NCBI GenBank assembly: GCA_937888635.1
Contig: CALARG010000058.1
Location: forward strand, 1-7,669
Direction: 5' to 3'
Length of the DNA stretch: 7,669 bases
Origin: an uncultured Alphaproteobacteria bacterium
GTDB lineage: Bacteria > Pseudomonadota > Alphaproteobacteria > Rs-D84
Shown here: positions 1 through 5,047 of the stretch, piece after piece
How positions within the stretch are numbered: position 1 is the first letter of the stretch
Layout: each line of letters opens with the position of its first letter
Program-made: the position numbers and the translations under genes
The notes under the pieces: generated by a model
Told to the model about the DNA's origin: nothing
What the model saw: the letters and a program-made list of their open reading frames with translations, nothing else
The model's database searches: none

Positions 1-117
1 TTCGCGCCCAAGGGTATGACATTGCCATTTATTTCATATGGGGGCAGTTCGCTGTTGGCGTATTGTCTGCTGTTTGGGATGATATTGGCATTGGTTCGCG
101 AAGATAAATGGAAATAG
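1..117 (+). CDS. ftsW: FtsW, septal peptidoglycan glycosyltransferase of the SEDS family (3' end only)
   Basis: The first 38 codons of the window are open in frame 1 and end in TAG at 115-117. The translated fragment begins FAPKGMTLPFISYGGSS, the signature of the last extracytoplasmic loop of SEDS proteins (FtsW/RodA), then has one hydrophobic transmembrane stretch (LLAYCLLFGMILALV) and a short charged cytoplasmic tail ending in DKWK. SEDS proteins polymerise glycan strands from lipid II in the inner membrane; FtsW does so at the division septum together with a class B penicillin-binding protein. FtsW is preferred over RodA because murG starts only 17 nt downstream, the usual ftsW-murG order of dcw clusters. 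The N-terminal and central parts lie outside the window. Confidence 0.9.
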   Translation, partial: FAPKGMTLPFISYGGSSLLAYCLLFGMILALVREDKWK

Positions 118-134
118 TATAACGGGGGTGTGTT

Positions 135-1181
135 ATGAAAATATGGATTGCAACAGGTGGTACAGGCGGGCATGTTTTCCCGGCATTAAGTGTTGCCACA
201 GAATTGGCATCGCGTGGACATAAAATAACAATATCGTGTGATGGTCGTGTGCGCGAAATGGTTCGTCGTGGCGCGCCTAAGGGTGCAAAAATTGTTCATG
301 TTTGGGCATCTGGTGTTGGCGCAAAAAGTCGCCTGAAACAGATGTACGCATTGTTTAAAATTGGTGTTTCTGCGGTTGCGCTGATATTGCGTTTTGCCTT
401 TTTGCGTCCAAATCGTGTTGTTGCGTTTGGGGGGTATGCATCTGTTCCCGCGGTATTTGCAGCGCACCTTTGGCATGTTCCAACATTCCTGCACGAACAG
501 AATGCGGCAATTGGCCGTGCAAATCGTTTTGCGATGCGCTGGGTAAAAACCTTGATGACCAGTTTTCCAACTGTATCTGGCATACCCGAAACTGGGGCGC
601 GTGTTGTTTACACCGGTCTGCCGGTGCGTGGTGATTTCTTGTCGGCGTCTGCCGCACCATTGACGGGTGCAGGACGATTGTTGGTGACGGGTGGGTCGCT
701 GGGGGCGCAAATCTTGGACGATGTTGTGCCGGCCGCAATTGCTGCGACAAAGAATAATAAAAAGATTTTCGTCACCCATCAAACACGCCCCGAAAATGTA
801 GAGCGTCTGCAACGCTTTTACGCAGAAAACAAAATCCGTGCAAATGTTTTGTCTTTTATTCACGATATGGCGGGCGCAATTGTTGGTGCGGACCTGGTAA
901 TTGGTCGCAGTGGTGCCAGCACAGTTGTTGAATTACAAACCATTGGTCGCCCGGCGATATTGGTGCCATTAAATATCAATCCCGACCAGGCTGCCAATGC
1001 CGCGTCCTTTGCCAAGACCGGTGGTGGCTTTGCGATAGAGCAGTCAAAATTTACACCGCGTTGGCTGTCGTCTACCTTGGCAGAATTATTTGATAATCCA
1101 TCGCGTCTGGAAAAAATGGCACAAAAGGCATATGTTGAAAACAACGCGGTCACTACAATCGCAGATGTTGTCACTAAATAA
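135..1181 (+). CDS. murG: MurG, UDP-GlcNAc:lipid I N-acetylglucosaminyltransferase
   Basis: MurG transfers GlcNAc from UDP-GlcNAc to lipid I on the inner face of the cytoplasmic membrane, giving lipid II, which FtsW-type enzymes later polymerise. The 348-residue length is normal for the family. The N-terminal glycine-rich loop GGTGGH is at residues 8-13, FGGY at 98-101, HEQN at 120-123, the second glycine-rich loop GGSLGAQ at 186-192, and the UDP-GlcNAc site around RSGAST (258-263) with E266 and Q285 in the expected places. The ATG start is well placed behind a GGGGG ribosome-binding site at 124-128. The gene follows ftsW by 17 nt and is probably cotranscribed with it. It ends at a terminator, so murC is not part of this transcript. 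No truncation or missing catalytic residue is seen. Confidence 0.97.
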   Translation: MKIWIATGGTGGHVFPALSVATELASRGHKITISCDGRVREMVRRGAPKGAKIVHVWASGVGAKSRLKQMYALFKIGVSAVALILRFAFLRPNRVVAFGGYASVPAVFAAHLWHVPTFLHEQNAAIGRANRFAMRWVKTLMTSFPTVSGIPETGARVVYTGLPVRGDFLSASAAPLTGAGRLLVTGGSLGAQILDDVVPAAIAATKNNKKIFVTHQTRPENVERLQRFYAENKIRANVLSFIHDMAGAIVGADLVIGRSGASTVVELQTIGRPAILVPLNINPDQAANAASFAKTGGGFAIEQSKFTPRWLSSTLAELFDNPSRLEKMAQKAYVENNAVTTIADVVTK

Positions 1182-1212
1182 AAAATCCCACCGACGGGTG
1201 GGAATTTTTTTT
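1181..1212. terminator. Intrinsic terminator after murG
   Basis: A perfect 7-bp GC-rich stem, TCCCACC (1186-1192) with GGTGGGA (1197-1203) and loop GACG, is followed by a run of eight T at 1205-1212. It starts directly after the murG stop codon. The A-run on the 5' side would give a U-tract in the other direction too, so it could be bidirectional, although no - strand gene ends here. Confidence 0.9.
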
Positions 1213-1230
1213 GTAAAAACATTTTTCTAC

Positions 1231-1260
1231 TTGCGCACGATTCGTCTTTTGTTCTATGAT
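1231..1260 (+). promoter_or_regulatory. Candidate sigma-70-type promoter for the exported protein and comF
   Basis: TTGCGC (1231-1236) and TATGAT (1255-1260) are separated by 18 nt, a fair match to -35 and -10 boxes. They lie between the murG terminator and the ATG at 1281. The terminator upstream makes a separate promoter in this 68-nt gap necessary. Confidence 0.5.
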
Positions 1261-1280
1261 AAAACCAGAAGGGAAGAAAG

Positions 1281-2588
1281 ATGCGTCGTATTACAATCAG
1301 TGTATTGTCGGTATTTGTTGTATTGCCTGCGATTGCGGGCGGTCGTTTGCCTGTGGTAAATATTGCCTCGGGTGGTGTTTCTGCGCGTGCCGCATTTGGC
1401 GAAGTGGACGCCAAACCCGTTACGGTTGCAGCCACCACACAAAAAAAACAGGCGTCGCCCACACGGACCAGACGCGTTGTTTCGCGCAGTGCCACGCCAA
1501 CCCCGGCGGTTGATGCGGGTGAAAAAATTGTTGCATCAAATGATGTTTTGACCCCCCGTCGCCCCAGCAATGATTTGTGGGCAAAAAGTGACAGCGCATT
1601 GCGTATGCCAATGCCCAGTGAATTTTCTGTGATACGCACCGATTCTGTTTTGCCAGAAGAAAGTTTGGATAAAACCTTTGCGGTGGCACCTGTGACCAAA
1701 TCGGTCACCCCCGCGTCACGCGTGGCCAAAACGCAGGTTGCGCCAACGACTGCGCCGGCCGCATCGGAATCTGATTTAGATACACAAATTGCGCGCCTGG
1801 CCCAATTGCAAAAACGCGCCGATGACAGTGTTCGTACGGTTTCGCGCCGTGTTATTTCTGCGCCAATTGCTGAAATGCAAACACATTCAGAACCGCGAAA
1901 CGTTGCATCTGCCGCGCCTGTGAAAAGCGAATCTGTATCTTTGCATCGTATGGTTGTTCCAATGGAAACAGACGATGTTGTAATGCGTACCGTTGAAAAA
2001 ACAAAATCGCCACGCATTGCGGCGGTTCGCGATGATATGACGAAAATGAATCCGAATGAATTGCGTCGTGCGTTTCGTAAAACATTTTTAGAAGAAAACA
2101 AGCACTTATCCACATTTTCAATAGACTCGCGCTTTGACACGGCCAGTGATATGTCCGCATCAATAGAAGGATTCACTGCGAATCACGACCTGTCCGAAGG
2201 TACCGGGATTCGCCCATTGGAAATCAAGATTAAATTCCGCAATGCAGATTCTGCCTTGTCGCGCGACAATTATACATTGTTAACCGAATACGCAGGTATT
2301 GTTGTTAACAAACCGACACGCGCAATTCAGGTTGCAATACCGTCATACATGACAATGAAATCTGACGAACGCAAATTGGCGGCACGTCGTCTGGCAATTA
2401 TTGAACAGGCGCTGACTGATAACGGTGTTTCTAAACAGCGGATTGTGCCTGTTCTGTCTAACCGTGACGAACCCAGTTTTGTTCTGCGTATTATCTCGGG
2501 CGATGAGTACGAAACATTAACGCAACAGTCGCGAAATATGTTTGGTGATACCGTGTCTAAAAAGACTTATAAAAGTATGTCGTGGTAA
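1281..2588 (+). CDS. Exported protein with disordered middle and degenerate OmpA-like C-terminal domain
   Basis: The 435-residue protein starts with a short basic n-region (MRR), a hydrophobic core (ITISVLSVFVVLPAIA) and a likely signal-peptidase site near residues 19-20, so it should be exported. Residues about 24-310 are rich in Ala, Val, Thr, Ser, Arg and Pro with little predicted globular structure. Residues about 312-425 resemble an OmpA-like peptidoglycan-associated domain: a strand IKIKFRNADSALS, a helix, a strand IQVAIPSY, then ERKLAARRLAIIEQALTDNG and VSKQRI, which follows the family pattern of a helix with paired arginines before GV..xRI. The GHTD-type loop holding the peptidoglycan-binding Asp is absent, so binding is doubtful. 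The start is supported by the purine-rich AGAAGGGAAG just upstream. The gene overlaps comF by 7 nt. The specific function is unknown; the OmpA-like assignment is an inference from pattern. Confidence 0.8.
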   Translation: MRRITISVLSVFVVLPAIAGGRLPVVNIASGGVSARAAFGEVDAKPVTVAATTQKKQASPTRTRRVVSRSATPTPAVDAGEKIVASNDVLTPRRPSNDLWAKSDSALRMPMPSEFSVIRTDSVLPEESLDKTFAVAPVTKSVTPASRVAKTQVAPTTAPAASESDLDTQIARLAQLQKRADDSVRTVSRRVISAPIAEMQTHSEPRNVASAAPVKSESVSLHRMVVPMETDDVVMRTVEKTKSPRIAAVRDDMTKMNPNELRRAFRKTFLEENKHLSTFSIDSRFDTASDMSASIEGFTANHDLSEGTGIRPLEIKIKFRNADSALSRDNYTLLTEYAGIVVNKPTRAIQVAIPSYMTMKSDERKLAARRLAIIEQALTDNGVSKQRIVPVLSNRDEPSFVLRIISGDEYETLTQQSRNMFGDTVSKKTYKSMSW

Positions 2589-3304
2589 AGTTTTTTAATC
2601 GCATTATTGAATTTTTATTTCCGCCGGCGTGTCCGCTTTGTGATACGCCGGTATCTATTCATGGTGAATTGTGTGCCGAATGTTGGACGGCGATTGATTG
2701 GATTTCGTGGCCGTATTGCGTACGGTGCGGATACCCATTTCCGGCGGATTTAGACCTGGGCGGCACACCACTTTGCCCAACATGTGCATCGGGCAAATCT
2801 GAACTGGATTGGATTCGCTGTGCATGTGTATATGATTCTGCATCGCGTTCAGCAATGTTGCCGTTCAAGCATGGCGGGCGAATAAAATATGCGCGCTTTA
2901 TGTCGCGTGCAATGATGTGGGCGTTGCGTGATATAGATGTTGATGCAGATATTGTAATGCCGGTACCACTTGCGACCCGCCGACTGTTTGCGCGTGGCTA
3001 TAACCAGGCAACCTTGCTGGCGCGTCCAATTGCGCGCACATTGGGCGTGCGCCTGGATGTTGATTCTGTTCGTCGCAAATTCAGGCCAGACATGGGGCAC
3101 AAAAACGCGCGTCAGCGTATGGAAAATATTCATGGTGTATTTTCGGTTGTGCGGCCTGATAAAATCCGTGGTCGTAAAATTTTGTTGGTTGATGATGTTA
3201 TGACGACCGGCGCAACATTTTCAGAACTGCGCCATGTGTTAATGCGCGCAGGTGCAACGGCTGTCTATGGTGTGACATTTTGTCGCGTAGTACGCGCAAT
3301 TTAG
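2582..3304 (+). CDS. comF: ComF-family phosphoribosyltransferase-like protein
   Basis: The 240-residue protein has the two-part layout of ComF/GntX proteins. An N-terminal zinc-ribbon region carries four CxxC pairs (C17/C20, C31/C34, C46/C49, C65/C68). A phosphoribosyltransferase domain follows, with FKHGGR at 95-100, RGYNQATLLA at 138-147, GHKNARQRMENIHGVF near 172-187 and the PRPP-binding loop ILLVDDVMTTGAT at 200-212. ComF proteins are needed for natural DNA uptake in several bacteria, probably handling incoming single-stranded DNA in the cytoplasm; the biochemical reaction is not firmly known. The start is GTG at 2582, the only sensible choice because the frame is closed by TAA at 2570-2572. 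No clear ribosome-binding site precedes it, and it overlaps the upstream gene by 7 nt, which points to translational coupling. The stop codon overlaps the stop of the convergent gene. Confidence 0.9.
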   Translation: MVKFFNRIIEFLFPPACPLCDTPVSIHGELCAECWTAIDWISWPYCVRCGYPFPADLDLGGTPLCPTCASGKSELDWIRCACVYDSASRSAMLPFKHGGRIKYARFMSRAMMWALRDIDVDADIVMPVPLATRRLFARGYNQATLLARPIARTLGVRLDVDSVRRKFRPDMGHKNARQRMENIHGVFSVVRPDKIRGRKILLVDDVMTTGATFSELRHVLMRAGATAVYGVTFCRVVRAI

Positions 3305-3309
3305 TTTTG
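3280..3309 (+). terminator. Possible weak terminator at the end of comF
   Basis: CGCG (3284-3287) pairs with CGCG (3293-3296) around the loop TAGTA, and TTG (3280-3282) can add three pairs with CAA (3297-3299) across a one-base bulge. A broken T-rich stretch follows (TTTAGTTTT). The stem lies inside the last comF codons and the U-tract is interrupted, so termination would be inefficient at best. Confidence 0.25.
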
Positions 3310-3675
3310 ATATTCTTTACCGATTCTTATAATTCTATTATGAACGGCTGACTGCATTTCTTGGTAAATAACCTTGTCAGAACACATTTTAAATAATTTC
3401 AGTATACTGCTTTCTTTTGGGGTATATGCGCGTGTTCTGTCGGATACAATTGTGCTGGCGAATTCTTCAAAGTTCACGAATATAGTATACTCGTAAAATT
3501 TTACATCTTTGTCGCTGTACAGAAACTCAAATTCTAATTCGTATATGTTTCCATCGTCTGACACAATGTGATATGTGGTTGTCTGTTCTTCGTATTGTTT
3601 TTGCACAGACACATCACACGACACAATTGCGCGTCTAATGTGTTCTTCTAAACATTGGTCCAACATAAAAGACAT
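3301..3675 (-). CDS. Hypothetical protein, 124 residues, second gene of a two-gene operon
   Basis: I do not recognise the family. The protein is acidic in its first half, has no signal peptide and no membrane segment, and looks like a small cytoplasmic alpha/beta protein: an N-terminal helix (LEEHIRRAIV), several strands including TYHIVSDDGNIYELEFEFLY and YEYTIFVNF, then a helical C-terminus from about residue 88 (PKESSILKLFKMCSDKVIYQE). The ATG start at 3675 shares its A with the stop codon of the upstream gene (TAATG), and no ribosome-binding site is visible, so translation is probably coupled. A second in-frame ATG lies three codons in. The gene is more AT-rich than murG or comF. Its stop overlaps the comF stop by 4 nt on the opposite strand. 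The coupling to its neighbour argues that it is real. Confidence 0.75.
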   Translation of the reverse strand: MSFMLDQCLEEHIRRAIVSCDVSVQKQYEEQTTTYHIVSDDGNIYELEFEFLYSDKDVKFYEYTIFVNFEEFASTIVSDRTRAYTPKESSILKLFKMCSDKVIYQEMQSAVHNRIIRIGKEYQN

Positions 3676-4046
3676 TATTTTAATTTTTCTGTTGTTTTTC
3701 CGTTCAAGAAATCAATTAATGTTTGTTCCTTGGCTGTCAGGCGTTTCGCAGCATTGTGCGCGCGCTCTAATTCTGTATGGCGATTGCTAATTGCGCGCAA
3801 GATATCAAACATATCACGTTCTTCTTGGCTCATTGCCTTGTTGTTATTTTCATACCATTCAATACTGAATGTTGTGCCATTGATTATCAGTGTATATAAA
3901 CCATAATCCCATCCGTTCGTATATTCCATCAGTATTTTGCCATTTGCGTCCTTGACGATATATTCATCAATACCTGGGTGGCGGGTCAGAACAACATTAC
4001 TGTGTTTTATTGTATTAATAATGGTCTGTTTTAATAAATTGTTCAT
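3675..4046 (-). CDS. Hypothetical protein, 123 residues, first gene of a two-gene operon
   Basis: I do not recognise the family. The protein has an N-terminal helix (LLKQTIINTIKHS), a strand-rich centre (EYIVKDANGKILMEYTN, then YGLYTLIINGTTFSIEWYE) and a charged helical second half from about residue 71 that could form a short coiled coil (SQEERDMFDILRAISNRHTE), ending in a lysine-rich tail. There is no signal peptide or membrane segment. The start is supported by AAAAGGA (4054-4060 on the - strand) seven bases before the ATG and by a TTGACA-containing promoter further upstream. It overlaps the next gene by one base. The order of secondary structure resembles that of its partner, so the two may be distant paralogues. 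It is AT-rich, faces an Xre regulator gene, and may belong to a mobile or accessory module; the function is unknown. Confidence 0.75.
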   Translation of the reverse strand: MNNLLKQTIINTIKHSNVVLTRHPGIDEYIVKDANGKILMEYTNGWDYGLYTLIINGTTFSIEWYENNNKAMSQEERDMFDILRAISNRHTELERAHNAAKRLTAKEQTLIDFLNGKTTEKLK

Positions 4047-4078
4047 ATATTTGTCCTTTTTAAGTTATTATGTTGTAT

Positions 4079-4108
4079 ATAATCTAGCACAAAAGAACAG
4101 TTTGTCAA
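4079..4108 (-). promoter_or_regulatory. Candidate promoter of the two hypothetical genes
   Basis: On the - strand a perfect TTGACA -35 box lies at 4108-4103. Two -10 options follow: TAGATT (4086-4081) preceded by TGC, an extended -10 with a 16-nt spacer, or GATTAT (4084-4079) with an 18-nt spacer. Transcription would start about 10-25 nt before the ribosome-binding site at 4054-4060. Confidence 0.55.
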
Positions 4109-4114
4109 CGCTTA

Positions 4115-4135
4115 ACTTTGTAGAAAAGTCAAAGT
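4115..4135. repeat. Inverted repeat between divergent promoters, candidate operator
   Basis: ACTTTG (4115-4120) and CAAAGT (4130-4135) form a perfect 6-bp inverted repeat with a 9-nt spacer. A second small palindrome, AAGTACTT, overlaps at 4132-4139. The repeat lies just outside the -35 box of the - strand promoter and overlaps the candidate -35 of the + strand promoter, where a repressor could control both. A repeat this short can occur by chance in AT-rich DNA. Confidence 0.3.
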
Positions 4136-4147
4136 ACTTAGTTTAAT
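4118..4147 (+). promoter_or_regulatory. Candidate promoter of the peptide leader and Xre gene
   Basis: TTGTAG (4118-4123) and TTTAAT (4142-4147) are 18 nt apart. The -10 matches consensus at five of six positions and the -35 at three of six, so this is a weak to moderate call. It would place the RNA start about 30-35 nt before the ATG at 4190. Confidence 0.35.
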
Positions 4148-4189
4148 ATCTTTATGTCCTGTATATGTATCAAACAAAAAGGGAGATTT

Positions 4190-4273
4190 ATGAAATTTAG
4201 ATTTTTATCAATTGCGTTTTTTTATAATCTATCATATAATACGCTGGCATTGGGAAACTGGTGTGGGGCGTAA
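4190..4273 (+). CDS. 27-codon hydrophobic peptide ORF, possible leader peptide or microprotein
   Basis: ATG at 4190 is preceded by AAAAAGGGAG (4176-4185), a strong ribosome-binding site at good spacing, and the ORF ends in TAA at 4271-4273. The peptide starts MKFRFLSIAFFYNLSY and ends in ALGNWCGA: a basic N-terminus, a hydrophobic and aromatic core, and a short tail with one Trp and one Cys. It resembles a bare Sec signal peptide or a membrane-inserting microprotein. Its stop lies 18 nt before the first pairing segment of an attenuator-like RNA, so a leader peptide whose translation controls that RNA is one explanation. Others are a type I toxin-like peptide, or the remnant of a larger exported protein gene. 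It lacks a run of one regulatory codon, as in classical amino-acid attenuators. Confidence 0.45.
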   Translation: MKFRFLSIAFFYNLSYNTLALGNWCGA

Positions 4274-4387
4274 AGACCTCTTAAGAGATGTCTCCAACTT
4301 TGGTTGGAGGGTTGTGAATATATTGAATAAACACGCTATTACTCTTAATAGTCTTTAACCTCCAACCGCCTTTTTGTGCGGTTTTTT
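4274..4387 (+). promoter_or_regulatory. Attenuator-like leader RNA with three competing segments and a terminator
   Basis: Segment 1, CTCCAAC (4292-4298), can pair with segment 2, GTTGGAG (4303-4309), as a tight hairpin. Segment 2, extended to GGTTGGAGG (4302-4310), can instead pair over nine bases with segment 3, CCTCCAACC (4359-4367). Segment 3 shares its last four bases with the 5' arm of the terminator stem (4364-4369). Pairing 1:2 therefore leaves the terminator free to form, and pairing 2:3 disrupts it. A further small hairpin, AGAC (4274-4277) with GTCT (4290-4293) around CTC-TTAA-GAG, competes with segment 1. The base pairing is read directly from the sequence; the regulatory role is inferred. 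The signal, if any, is unknown, and I recognise no known riboswitch class. Confidence 0.55.
4364..4387 (+). terminator. Intrinsic terminator in the leader of the Xre gene
   Basis: AACCGC (4364-4369) pairs with GCGGTT (4378-4383) around an 8-nt loop, and the T-run reaches 4387. It lies 23 nt before the Xre start codon, so transcripts from upstream must read through it, or another promoter must be used, to express the Xre gene. Confidence 0.75.
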
Positions 4388-4410
4388 GTTTAAAACAATG
4401 GAGGATTAAA

Positions 4411-4629
4411 ATGAGTATTGTATTAGTAGACAGCAAATATTTTGGCCAGTACCTGGCCCGCGCGCGCAAGACAGTAAATCTGCGTCGGGCGGACGCGGCC
4501 AAGATGCTGAACATATCGCACAGCGAACTGATAAAAATAGAAAATGGAAAAATGTTAATGCCGGAACGGATTGTTGAAAAGTTAATGACCAACGGACTGA
4601 CATTAATACTAAGCAGGCGCAGAAATTAA
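4411..4629 (+). CDS. Small Xre-family (Cro/CI-type) DNA-binding protein
   Basis: The 72-residue protein is essentially one helix-turn-helix domain. Residues 13-61 follow the Cro/CI pattern: a first helix (QYLARARKTVNL), the helix-turn-helix RADAAKMLNISHSELIKIENG at 26-46 with recognition helix near SHSELIKIENG, and a closing helix (PERIVEKLMTNGL). A short basic tail (SRRRN) ends it. There is no separate ligand or dimerisation domain, so it is a minimal regulator, probably acting as a dimer. The ATG is well supported by GGAGG (4400-4404) six bases upstream. It lies downstream of an attenuator-like leader and faces the two hypothetical genes across a shared control region, so autoregulation and control of those genes are plausible but unproven. 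The gene ends at a bidirectional terminator. Confidence 0.85.
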   Translation: MSIVLVDSKYFGQYLARARKTVNLRRADAAKMLNISHSELIKIENGKMLMPERIVEKLMTNGLTLILSRRRN

Positions 4630-4653
4630 AAATCCCCCGATTGGGGGATTTTT
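4628..4653. terminator. Bidirectional terminator between Xre gene and merR-like gene
   Basis: A perfect 11-bp stem, AAAAATCCCCC (4628-4638) with GGGGGATTTTT (4643-4653) and loop GATT, gives a GC stem followed by T-runs on both strands. It begins within the Xre stop codon and overlaps the stop codon of the convergent merR-like gene, so one element ends both transcripts. Confidence 0.92.
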
Positions 4654-5029
4654 ATTGCAAAATATTTTTTGCATTCTCCAACAGTGTTATTGCTGTATCT
4701 ATTTCATCTGCCGAATAGGTTGGGGTGATTTTTTGTGGCGTCGCCACCGATTGTGGCGCGTTGCCATCCGGCAAATTGCCAGATAGATTCCCGTCGCGCA
4801 ATAATTTTTTTACCCCTGCAATTGTCATGCCGTGTGTGTACAGTAAATCTTTTATTTGAATTAATTTCTGTACTGTTTCTGTGCGGTAATATCTGCGACC
4901 GCCGGCCCCTGTTGTTGGACGAATTGCAACCGGAAATTGTTTTTCCCAATATCGCAGGGTATGCGCCGGCACATTCAGTTTTTTTGAAACTTCGTTTATA
5001 GATGCAAAGTATTCATTATTATTTTCCAT
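4652..5029 (-). CDS. MerR-family transcriptional regulator, short alphaproteobacterial type
   Basis: The 125-residue protein has an N-terminal MerR winged helix-turn-helix: helix-turn-helix at about 10-29 (INEVSKKLNVPAHTLRYWEK), then the wing with GGRRYYR at 43-49 and the helices QKLIQIKDLLYTHGMTIAGVKKLL at about 54-77. The C-terminal 45 residues are a variable linker with a short final helix (DEIDTAITLLENAKNILQ). There is no cysteine, so the metal or redox sensing of classical MerR proteins is ruled out; the effector is unknown. Similar short regulators are common in Alphaproteobacteria, often beside ihfA, but here it follows gyrA. The ATG is supported by AGAGGA (5038-5043 on the - strand) eight bases upstream. 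Only 18 nt separate it from the gyrA stop, so cotranscription with gyrA is likely. Confidence 0.9.
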   Translation of the reverse strand: MENNNEYFASINEVSKKLNVPAHTLRYWEKQFPVAIRPTTGAGGRRYYRTETVQKLIQIKDLLYTHGMTIAGVKKLLRDGNLSGNLPDGNAPQSVATPQKITPTYSADEIDTAITLLENAKNILQ

Positions 5030-5047
5030 GCCGGCGTTCCTCTTGCT

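Noticed and set aside
186..863. 225-codon ORF on the - strand
   Set aside because: It is fully inside murG on the opposite strand, Cys/Arg/Thr-rich, with no domain.
860..2176. 438-codon ORF on the - strand
   Set aside because: It runs antisense across the end of murG, a terminator, a promoter gap and most of the exported-protein gene, has no recognisable domain and shows shadow-like composition (Thr, Arg, Ser, Ala rich).
3575..3906. Two + strand ORFs of 71 and 83 codons over the hypothetical gene pair
   Set aside because: They overlap the - strand pair, which has a promoter, a ribosome-binding site and a TAATG coupling; the + strand frames have none of these.
4288..4317. Nine-codon ORF (MSPTLVGGL) spanning segments 1 and 2 of the leader
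   Set aside because: It would be attractive as an attenuator peptide, but the only purine-rich stretch touches the ATG directly, so spacing for a ribosome-binding site is wrong.
4274..4330. Continuation of the peptide frame for 18 codons past its stop
   Set aside because: An open stretch this short after TAA is expected by chance and the translated sequence shows no domain, so I do not call a broken gene.
4281..4592. 103-codon ORF on the - strand
   Set aside because: It is antisense to both the leader RNA and the Xre gene; the Xre frame has a clear helix-turn-helix and ribosome-binding site, this one has neither.
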